From the NCBI GenBank assembly GCA_964591375.1, contig CAZQAU010000027.1, positions 1 to 21,241 of the forward strand: 21,241 bases of DNA, in the 5' to 3' direction. How positions within the stretch are numbered: position 1 is the first letter of the stretch; every line of letters starts with the position of its first letter. This stretch comes from CAYYYG01 sp964591375. Lineage in GTDB: Bacteria > Patescibacteriota > Microgenomatia > UBA1406 > GWC2-37-13. A program made the translations under genes and the position numbers. Below the pieces are notes generated by a model, which worked only from the letters and a program-made list of their open reading frames with translations, did no database searches and was not told where the DNA came from. Shown here piece after piece: positions 15,366 to 20,916 of this stretch.

Positions 15366-16541
15366 TTATGACAACTCTTTAATCGCCGCACGGACAATTT
15401 CATGCAACGGCAGTTCCGGACCGGAAACGAGTCCATAGAGGCCTTCCCTGTGTGCAAAATCTTCAATCATACTAAGTCCTTCCTTTTCATATGGCCCACC
15501 CCGCCGCACATATAGCTTAATATGCTTTTGTTTTAATATACCCTTAAACTCTTCAAGAGCACGTACAACTCCCTTGAATGTAATTCTAATATCGGTGAAA
15601 TTAGCGACACCGCCTCCGATTACAAGAACCTGTTTATTTTTACTACTGCGCGACATCAGTTTCAAAACTTCTTTTGTATATAGATATGTTTCTTCGGCAT
15701 TGGGATTGCCAGAGTATTCACCATAATTGCCGAGTTCTTTCCCATACCCGAGATTATACACTTCATCAGCAATCGTAATACTCGCGCCGCCTCCGGAAAG
15801 AAGCACCCAGATTGATCCCTGAGGATTCAAAACAGTTAGCGACAAAGCCGCCTGACTTTTTTTATTCAAATCAGAAACATTTTTTTCTTCTTCAGTTTTA
15901 TGTGAAGCGGACATAATATCTGGCTCATTCCACGCACCTTGTACAAGAAATTGAGCGCAGCTATCCACCTCGACAGCCAGATCGAGAATATGCATACCTT
16001 CAACAACCAATGGATTTATTTCCAGAAACGAAACATAATAATCTTCAAAATAAGCAATTAATGTGATGATGAATGTTTCAGCGACACCTAAATCTTTAGC
16101 GACCCGTTTTATATCTTTTGCAGGCGGAGCAGAAAAATCGAATATCATTTTTTGAATACTGTCTATATTATCTTCAATTTCAATACCCCCTTTGCGTGAA
16201 TACATACATACAATTCCTTCTCTTGTTCGCTCGAGAGAGATATATCTTTCCTCTGATTGTTTGTGTGCCGCAAACTTTTCAATCAAAAATTGACTGTATC
16301 CTTTAGATTTTAACTTTTCAATAGCTTCTGGGACATCTGCCGGTTTAACCTTCAAAAGCACCAGACCATTTTTCATCCTTTTTTTTATTCCCTGATCAAC
16401 TTTCACTACATATTCTTTTTCGGTTAGCAATGAAATATTAAGCGGATGATTATTATTTACACTAATACCCTGGTACTCAATACCAATTTTTTTGTATAAA
16501 AGCAGCTTTGCTTTATATTCACTAAGTTTAACGCGTGCCAT
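15366..16541 (-). CDS. aclB: ATP-citrate lyase, small subunit (ATP-grasp)
   Basis: The 391-residue subunit has an N-terminal ATP-grasp domain with the metal/nucleotide motif FLEINPLVV (E174, N176) and a C-terminal citrate-binding domain. The latter carries LLSGGGASITIADE (about 247-260), LGNYGEYSGNPNAEETY and IGGGVANFTDIRITFKG, then LYVRRGGPYEKEGL. GGGAS and NYGEYSG are specific to ATP-citrate lyase and separate it from SucC, which has a different C-terminus. It is the first gene of the aclBA operon and lies divergent to the small membrane protein. The ATG at 16541 is the predicted transcription start, so the mRNA is leaderless. A CRP-like palindrome sits 61.5 bp upstream. Confidence 0.94.
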   Translation of the reverse strand: MARVKLSEYKAKLLLYKKIGIEYQGISVNNNHPLNISLLTEKEYVVKVDQGIKKRMKNGLVLLKVKPADVPEAIEKLKSKGYSQFLIEKFAAHKQSEERYISLERTREGIVCMYSRKGGIEIEDNIDSIQKMIFDFSAPPAKDIKRVAKDLGVAETFIITLIAYFEDYYVSFLEINPLVVEGMHILDLAVEVDSCAQFLVQGAWNEPDIMSASHKTEEEKNVSDLNKKSQAALSLTVLNPQGSIWVLLSGGGASITIADEVYNLGYGKELGNYGEYSGNPNAEETYLYTKEVLKLMSRSSKNKQVLVIGGGVANFTDIRITFKGVVRALEEFKGILKQKHIKLYVRRGGPYEKEGLSMIEDFAHREGLYGLVSGPELPLHEIVRAAIKELS

Positions 16542-16547
16542 GGGGAT

Positions 16548-16576
16548 AGTATAAACTCTTAATCAACTAAGGTAAA
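16548..16576 (-). promoter_or_regulatory. Leaderless promoter of aclBA
   Basis: On the minus strand, TTTACC (16576-16571), 17 bp, then TATACT (16553-16548), with 6 nt before the ATG. The expected start coincides with the A of the ATG at 16541. Confidence 0.65.
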
Positions 16577-16594
16577 GTATAAATACATATAATA

Positions 16595-16610
16595 TGTGAT
16601 AAGAATCACT
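16595..16610. promoter_or_regulatory. CRP/FNR-like operator TGTGATAAGAATCACT upstream of aclBA
   Basis: Matches TGTGAT-N4-ATCACA at 11 of 12 positions. Its centre (16602.5) is 61.5 bp upstream of the predicted aclB start, the standard class I position. It also lies 42 bp before the ATG of the divergent small membrane protein. Confidence 0.5.
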
Positions 16611-16644
16611 GAGTGCCAGATACATCCTGAGAAAATAATTACAT

Positions 16645-16866
16645 ATGCAATATTTACAACATTACTATCCTTGGATCATACCAGCGGTTTTATTAGAGAC
16701 TGTTTTAAAATCATGGGCATTGTGGAAAGCTGCCCGCAATGATCAGCAGTACTGGTTTGTGACGTTGGTGATTTTTAATACCGCCGGTATTCTTCCACTG
16801 ATATATTTATTGTTTTTCCAACACACAATTCACTACAAAAAAACGCGAGTGATTTCATTGCTATAA
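16645..16866 (+). CDS. DUF5652-like small membrane protein
   Basis: This 73-residue protein has two hydrophobic segments (about 10-24 and 39-58) joined by a short polar stretch. The pattern W-A-L-W-K-A-A-R, then Q-Y-W-F-V and N-T-A-G-I-L-P-L-I-Y-L resembles the DUF5652 family, which I associate with Patescibacteria; its function is unknown. It is divergent from aclB across 103 bp containing a CRP-like palindrome. A nested inverted repeat begins right after its stop codon. No Shine-Dalgarno precedes the ATG. Confidence 0.7.
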   Translation: MQYLQHYYPWIIPAVLLETVLKSWALWKAARNDQQYWFVTLVIFNTAGILPLIYLLFFQHTIHYKKTRVISLL

Positions 16867-16911
16867 ATAAAGCTGTGAATCGTATACGTAGCGTATATAA
16901 TATAGCTTTAT
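16867..16911. repeat. Nested inverted repeat between the small membrane protein and the flippase
   Basis: An outer 8-bp stem (ATAAAGCT at 16867-16874 with AGCTTTAT at 16904-16911) encloses an inner 6-bp stem with a 3-nt loop (TATACG-TAG-CGTATA, 16883-16897). It begins right after the stop codon of the upstream gene. There is no clean T-run, though a T-rich stretch (TTCTTTTGTTTG) starts about 10 nt later. It could be a 3' structure or weak terminator, or a regulatory element of the flippase gene. Confidence 0.45.
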
Positions 16912-16947
16912 ACTGTAATCTTCTTTTGTTTGTACAAAATGTAGTCA

Positions 16948-18213
16948 ATGATAAAAACACTCTATTCGCGTTTCAAAAACAATACGCTATACAAAAATTC
17001 TATGTATTTGATCATGACTAATGCGGTCGCGTCAGGTACTGGATTCTTATTTTGGATTTTAGTAGCGCGTAAGTATTCTACCGATCAGATTGGTCTGGCG
17101 ACTTCTTTGTATTCTTTAAGCAATCTTATTTCTTCTCTTAGCTTGCTCGGTTTTAACACCGGTATAATGCGTCACTTGCCCGCAATGGAGAAAAAAAATG
17201 AGACGATTAATTCTGTTATTATCATCATTACACTGGTAGCGATTTTTGGTTCTCTGAGTGTACTTTGGGGGATGCCTTTTTTTGCAAAACCGTTACTCTT
17301 TGTACGTAATAATAATTTATATTCATTTCTTTTTATTTTCTTTACAGTTCTTACCGCACTCAATCTTTTAAGTGAAGCACTTTTTCTTTCTTTTCGTGCC
17401 GCTCTTCATATTCTCATTAAAGTCATTATTCAGAATGCGGCTAAGTTATTTTTACCTTTTTTTCTGATTAGTTTAGGTGCATTCGGTATTTTTCTAGCCA
17501 CTTCAATGGGAACTTTATTCGCTATCATATATGCCTCCATCATTATGGCGAGTTATTTTAGTGTTTCCTATGCAGTTCGTATTCACGGAAGTTCTGTTAA
17601 AAAAATTGCTTATATTTCCCTCGGTTCCTATTTTTCCGGTCTGGCCTCCATAATTCCTTCATATATACTACCGATTTTGATAACCAGTACCGTGAGTGCT
17701 TCCGATGCGGCATATTATTACATCGTTGCTACTACCGTAAATATTTTATTTATTATTCCCCAGGTAATTACCCAAAACTTATTGGTCGAAAGTGCATATA
17801 ATGAAAAAGAAATAGAGATTCATACTCGCAAGGCGTCTCGTATGATAGCTTTAATTTTAATTCCGGCAGTTGTTGTGATGGTTTTTTTCGGTAACTATAT
17901 TCTTATTGTGTTTGGTAAACAATACTCAACTCAGGGTATAGCTCTTTTGCAAATCCTGGCGATTTCGACATTGATCTCCAGTGCCAACTACATTATTGGA
18001 ACATTTTTAACAATCTATCATCACGTAAAAATGCTCGTCGGAATTAATACCATTTCAGCGGCTGTTATTCTAGGCTCCAGTTACTTGTTATTACATAATG
18101 GAATCATTGGTATTGGGTATGCGACTATTATTACACAACTGATTCTGCTTGTTTTGTACTGCGCAGCCTTGTATAAAGTAAAAAAACTTCATCTACTGCG
18201 TTTTCTTTTCTAA
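16948..18213 (+). CDS. Wzx/MATE-like oligosaccharide flippase (MOP superfamily)
   Basis: The 421-residue protein has about 12 hydrophobic segments. It starts with a short basic N-terminus and a first helix (YLIMTNAVASGTGFLFWILV), followed by ARKYSTDQIGLATSLYSLSNLISSLSLLGFNTGIMRHLP. That opening is typical of polysaccharide biosynthesis proteins that move lipid-linked sugars across the membrane. The second half (FFGNYILIVFGKQYSTQGIALLQILA) matches the same family. It probably exports glycan precursors built by the glycosyltransferases in the window. Its last 21 nt overlap the 3' end of the convergent glycosyltransferase gene. No clear Shine-Dalgarno or promoter is seen immediately upstream. 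Confidence 0.85.
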   Translation: MIKTLYSRFKNNTLYKNSMYLIMTNAVASGTGFLFWILVARKYSTDQIGLATSLYSLSNLISSLSLLGFNTGIMRHLPAMEKKNETINSVIIIITLVAIFGSLSVLWGMPFFAKPLLFVRNNNLYSFLFIFFTVLTALNLLSEALFLSFRAALHILIKVIIQNAAKLFLPFFLISLGAFGIFLATSMGTLFAIIYASIIMASYFSVSYAVRIHGSSVKKIAYISLGSYFSGLASIIPSYILPILITSTVSASDAAYYYIVATTVNILFIIPQVITQNLLVESAYNEKEIEIHTRKASRMIALILIPAVVVMVFFGNYILIVFGKQYSTQGIALLQILAISTLISSANYIIGTFLTIYHHVKMLVGINTISAAVILGSSYLLLHNGIIGIGYATIITQLILLVLYCAALYKVKKLHLLRFLF

Positions 18214-19182
18214 ACGGGGATGAGTAAGAAAAATGAGACGGTAAAATTTAAGACACCAGTTTAAAGGGTTAATAAGAAAGCTAGTTACTAAAAATTCAAA
18301 TCCCTGAAAATTTAAACGATACAAGTACACAAAGCCTGTTCTAAATAAAAACTCCTGATAATTTAACTGATGAAAACGATTAATTTTAGACTTCCTAAAG
18401 TACACAGTACCATCTTTTTTTTGTCGTCCCTTATGGAAAAATGAAATAAATTGAGCCAATGGAATATAAGGTAATCCTTTGTTACGCTGATGCATGCGTG
18501 CAATCTGAATTGTCATTTTTCTCATCTCAATCCAGCGTGTCCCTGACATACTATCAGGGTTAATCATATAAGAATATAAAATATCTTCCAGAATATAGAA
18601 TTTAGTAAGTTGACTGATACGAATCCATAAATCGTAATCTTCACAGGGATTGTATTCAGCATTGTATTGAAAATGGTTGTCTCGGATTATTTGAGCCCGA
18701 AACACAGTCTCACCATGTAAGAATACATTACTACTGAAAAGACATAGTTTAATATCATAATCATCTCGGAAGTCCAGTCCTCCGGCTTCGTATGGTCGCC
18801 TATTTTTGTCCATAACAATATACATACAGCCGACAATTCCATAATCTGGGTGAGAATCTAAAAATTCAATCTGTTTTTTAAATCTGTCTGGAAAAGAAAA
18901 ATCATCGGCATCCATGCGAGCGATATATGTTCCCTTTGCTTCAGCGAGTCCTCTGTTTAATGTCGGACTTAATCCAAGATTTGTATTATTTTTAAAGTAT
19001 CTGATACGTGGATCGTTAAAAGAAAGCACTATTTTTTCTGTTTCATCCGTTGATCCATCGTTAATAATAAGAAATTCGTAATCAGTATATGTTTGATCAA
19101 GAATACTTTTTATCGCTTCTCTAATATATAGTTGCGCATTGTACGCTGGCATGATTACCGAAAGATGTGGTTGTTTTCTCAT
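18193..19182 (-). CDS. GT2-family glycosyltransferase
   Basis: The 329-residue enzyme has a textbook GT2 GT-A domain: LSVIMPAYNAQLYIREAIKSIL at the N-terminus, then TYTDYEFLIINDGSTDETE (nucleotide-binding), NLGLSPTLNRGL and the metal-binding ARMDADDFSFPDRF near residues 89-102. Around residue 180, YNPCEDYDLWIRIS supplies the ED catalytic-base motif. The C-terminal ~100 residues are basic and aromatic and may bind the membrane surface. It faces the flippase gene with a 21-nt 3' overlap, and both fit surface polysaccharide assembly. Sugar donor and acceptor are unknown. Confidence 0.92.
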   Translation of the reverse strand: MRKQPHLSVIMPAYNAQLYIREAIKSILDQTYTDYEFLIINDGSTDETEKIVLSFNDPRIRYFKNNTNLGLSPTLNRGLAEAKGTYIARMDADDFSFPDRFKKQIEFLDSHPDYGIVGCMYIVMDKNRRPYEAGGLDFRDDYDIKLCLFSSNVFLHGETVFRAQIIRDNHFQYNAEYNPCEDYDLWIRISQLTKFYILEDILYSYMINPDSMSGTRWIEMRKMTIQIARMHQRNKGLPYIPLAQFISFFHKGRQKKDGTVYFRKSKINRFHQLNYQEFLFRTGFVYLYRLNFQGFEFLVTSFLINPLNWCLKFYRLIFLTHPRLEKKTQ

Positions 19183-19326
19183 GTATACAAGCTTATTTGA
19201 AACAATATTATGGGTTTTTAAAAATTACAGCAATTATAATGCAGTTCCTATTGATATGAAAGTTTATTTATTAAATATAAGTATAAAAATATATTTTTCT
19301 ATATACATATATATATATAAACACAC

Positions 19327-19357
19327 TTGACTCTAACGTAACGTTATAGTTTATAAT
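19327..19357 (+). promoter_or_regulatory. MerR-type promoter with 19-bp spacer before the tipA-like gene
   Basis: TTGACT (19327-19332) and TATAAT (19352-19357) are separated by 19 bp, the over-long spacing that MerR-family activators correct by untwisting DNA. Predicted start is near 19364, about 3 nt before the ATG. The arrangement implies autoregulation. Confidence 0.8.
19331..19349. promoter_or_regulatory. Dyad operator CTCTAACGTAACGTTATAG for the TipA-like regulator
   Basis: The dyad is centred on A19340, with 8 of 9 base pairs matching across the centre, and lies inside the 19-bp spacer, where MerR-family dimers bind. It is the likely binding site of the protein encoded immediately downstream. 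Confidence 0.7.
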
Positions 19358-19366
19358 GCAGTTCAT

Positions 19367-20122
19367 ATGAATTACACCGTCAAACAACTAGCCGATATAT
19401 CGGGTGTTAGCATTCGCACCTTACACTTTTATGATGAAATCGGTCTGTTGAAACCCTCATACGTAAAAGAAAACGGGTATCGATTTTATGAACAGAAAGA
19501 ATTAATGAAACTACAGCAGATTCTTTTTTTTAAAGAGCTGGAGTTTCCCCTTGATGAAATTATGAAGTTTATCAGTCGGCCTGGATACCACATGCAAAAC
19601 ATATTATCTGATCATAAAAAGTTGCTGCTAACAAAACAAAAACGAATCGAAAAGCTTATTGAAACTATTGATAAAACTATCATTAGCTTGAAAGGAGGTG
19701 AAACTATGAATAGTAACGATATGTTCGAACCATTTACTAATGATGAGCTAAAAACGCTCAAAGAAGAAACCAAACAACGTTGGGGGGAAACAGATGCTTA
19801 TAAACAGTCGATAGAACGAACTAAACACTGGACAAAGGCAGATTATGACAGAATTAAGAGAGAAGGCGTCGAATTCACACAAAAATTAGCCAATGCTATG
19901 GGAAAGGATATAAAAAGTGAAGAAGTGCAGGCCTTAATAGCTCAACATCATAAAGGAATCGGGACATTTTACGACTGTTCTTATGAAATGTATCGGGGAC
20001 TGGGTAAGCTCTATGTCGATGATCCCCGATTTACGGCATACTATGAACGGTTTAAACCGGGACTGGCTCAATGGCTTCAGCAGGCAATAAACTATTATTG
20101 TGATGTGCAGGAAAAAAAATAA
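19367..20122 (+). CDS. TipA-type MerR-family transcriptional regulator (TipAL-like full-length form)
   Basis: The 251-residue protein has a MerR winged-helix domain at the N-terminus (YTVKQLADISGVSIRTLHFY, then DEIGLLKPS and NGYRFY; residues 3-70). A dimerisation coiled coil follows (about 78-108, KKLLLTKQKRIEKLIETIDKT), and a C-terminal TipAS-type drug-binding domain (about 125-250) includes RWGETDAYKQS, AQHHKGIGTFYDCS, DPRFTAYYERFKPGLAQWL. The length equals that of Streptomyces TipAL (253). Cysteines are C204 and C245. Relatives (TipAL, Mta) bind antibiotics or other hydrophobic ligands and activate multidrug transporters; an MFS transporter starts about 0.8 kb downstream. Transcription is probably autoregulated through the 19-bp-spaced promoter, and the start is almost leaderless. 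Confidence 0.93.
   Translation: MNYTVKQLADISGVSIRTLHFYDEIGLLKPSYVKENGYRFYEQKELMKLQQILFFKELEFPLDEIMKFISRPGYHMQNILSDHKKLLLTKQKRIEKLIETIDKTIISLKGGETMNSNDMFEPFTNDELKTLKEETKQRWGETDAYKQSIERTKHWTKADYDRIKREGVEFTQKLANAMGKDIKSEEVQALIAQHHKGIGTFYDCSYEMYRGLGKLYVDDPRFTAYYERFKPGLAQWLQQAINYYCDVQEKK
19693..19708 (+). promoter_or_regulatory. Internal Shine-Dalgarno and in-frame start for a TipAS-like short product
   Basis: AAAGGAGGTG (19691-19700) is followed after 5 more nt by an ATG (19706-19708) in the same frame as the regulator. The GGAGG core is 7 nt from the ATG, the optimal spacing. Almost no other gene in the window has a recognisable Shine-Dalgarno, which makes this one stand out. Confidence 0.75.
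19706..20122 (+). CDS. TipAS-like drug-binding domain from internal start (nested in the regulator gene)
   Basis: Translation from the internal ATG gives 138 residues starting MNSNDMFEPF. It contains the whole TipAS-like domain and lacks the DNA-binding and coiled-coil parts. In Streptomyces lividans the tipA gene makes a 144-residue TipAS from an internal in-frame start, in excess over full-length TipAL, and it sequesters thiopeptide antibiotics. The same layout is seen here directly; that the short protein is made and acts as a drug sponge is inferred. Confidence 0.6.
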   Translation: MNSNDMFEPFTNDELKTLKEETKQRWGETDAYKQSIERTKHWTKADYDRIKREGVEFTQKLANAMGKDIKSEEVQALIAQHHKGIGTFYDCSYEMYRGLGKLYVDDPRFTAYYERFKPGLAQWLQQAINYYCDVQEKK

Positions 20123-20125
20123 CAA

Positions 20126-20143
20126 TAATCCTCCGGAGGATTA
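20126..20143 (-). terminator. Palindromic hairpin TAATCCTCCGGAGGATTA between convergent genes
   Basis: A perfect 18-bp palindrome (7-bp stem, CCGG loop) lies between the regulator stop and the DUF5701 stop; the TAA of the latter is part of it. On the minus strand it is followed by TTGTTATTTTTTTTC, so it fits an intrinsic terminator for the DUF5701 gene. On the + strand no T-run follows. Confidence 0.65.
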
Positions 20144-20782
20144 CTTACCGATTCTTTTAAAACACGAAGCGGAACCGAGCCAGGTATGCGGATTACCATC
20201 CCAGCACCAGCCCAGCTTAGGTCGTTTCTCACTGATCCACAACGCAGGCACACGTTGATCGGTTGTCCGCGAGGCCAGAAGTGAAAAACAGTTATTCTTG
20301 ATTAAAAATTCAGGATATTGAACCAGTATCGCAATTCCCTCATCAATCGTCAGTGGTGAACGATTATTATTAGTAATTGAAATAAGTGCATCCTGAGGCC
20401 GAATATTCAAAAATTCTTTTCCTCTTTGAATACCTATCAGTAAATAGACCTGTGCATCGGGAATTTGAACTGTTTTAATTGGAGAAAATGTTCCGGGCAC
20501 ATGCGGAAATAACTTCACGACACCTGATTTTCCACCAAAATCAATCGCAGCCATCTGTTCTTCTGCGGAAACCAACTCTGTTTTCACAACAATAACAAAA
20601 GGCAAGATACCCTTTTCAATATCAATCTCATCGGCTATGGACACTTTTTTAAGTTGTTCTCGTAAAGGCTGCATGTTTTGCCGAAATGATTCCTCACTCA
20701 CATGCGCGAACTGCGGATAATTCTTTTGTATGAGCCGATCAACCTGTTGGTCGAAAACCTCAAGCATTTTAGACTTTTCCAT
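20141..20782 (-). CDS. DUF5701-family protein
   Basis: The 213-residue protein has no signal peptide or membrane segment. The conserved-looking C-terminal half has IPDAQVYLLIGIQRGKEFL, NNNRSPLTIDEGIAILVQYP, NNCFSLLASRTTDQRVPALW and PKLGWCWDGNPHTWLGSAS, which I recognise as the DUF5701 pattern, more often seen in Actinobacteria. Function is unknown; the Cys/Trp-rich C-terminus is the most conserved-looking part. Its position between a TipA-like regulator and an MFS transporter hints at a stress or drug context, and at acquisition as a cassette, but this is inference. The -10 (TATAAT, 20794-20789) is 6 nt before the ATG, so it is predicted leaderless. Confidence 0.7.
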   Translation of the reverse strand: MEKSKMLEVFDQQVDRLIQKNYPQFAHVSEESFRQNMQPLREQLKKVSIADEIDIEKGILPFVIVVKTELVSAEEQMAAIDFGGKSGVVKLFPHVPGTFSPIKTVQIPDAQVYLLIGIQRGKEFLNIRPQDALISITNNNRSPLTIDEGIAILVQYPEFLIKNNCFSLLASRTTDQRVPALWISEKRPKLGWCWDGNPHTWLGSASCFKRIGK

Positions 20783-20788
20783 AGGCTC

Positions 20789-20794
20789 ATTATA
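20789..20794 (-). promoter_or_regulatory. -10 box of the DUF5701 gene; leaderless
   Basis: A perfect TATAAT on the minus strand, 6 nt before the ATG at 20782, so the predicted transcription start coincides with the start codon. No good -35 is present at 16-18 bp. Confidence 0.55.
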
Positions 20795-20843
20795 CGATAA
20801 TTTTACGCCAGGTAACTATATCATAGTATAACTAAATATACAG

Positions 20844-20872
20844 TTTAAAAATACATACTTAACATGTATAAT
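20844..20872 (+). promoter_or_regulatory. Candidate promoter of the MFS transporter
   Basis: TTTAAA (20844-20849), 17 bp, TATAAT (20867-20872); a second TATAAT overlaps at 20872-20877. The leader would be about 35-40 nt. It has no 19-bp spacer, so it is not an obvious MerR-type target. Confidence 0.45.
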
Positions 20873-20894
20873 ATAATCTTCCCATTTGTAATTT

Positions 20895-20908
20895 ATTGTT
20901 CCAACAAT
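20895..20908. repeat. Inverted repeat ATTGTTCCAACAAT in the MFS leader
   Basis: Two 6-bp arms around CC lie downstream of the predicted start and 8 nt before the ATG. The position would suit a repressor operator or an RNA hairpin covering the start. No matching site was seen elsewhere in the window. Confidence 0.35.
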
Positions 20909-20916
20909 ATAAACCT

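Larger units (their letters stand above)
19183..19366. other. AT-rich divergent intergenic region
   Basis: The 184-bp space between the GT2 gene (minus) and the tipA-like gene (plus) contains an alternating TA tract around 19302-19320 and the MerR-type promoter at its right end. I see no RNA gene or small coding frame in it. No convincing promoter for the GT2 gene was identified. Confidence 0.6.

Noticed and set aside
19302..19320. Alternating TA tract as a possible replication origin or microsatellite
   Set aside because: It is a short AT-rich stretch in an AT-rich spacer, with no DnaA-box cluster or iterons and no dnaA/dnaN nearby.
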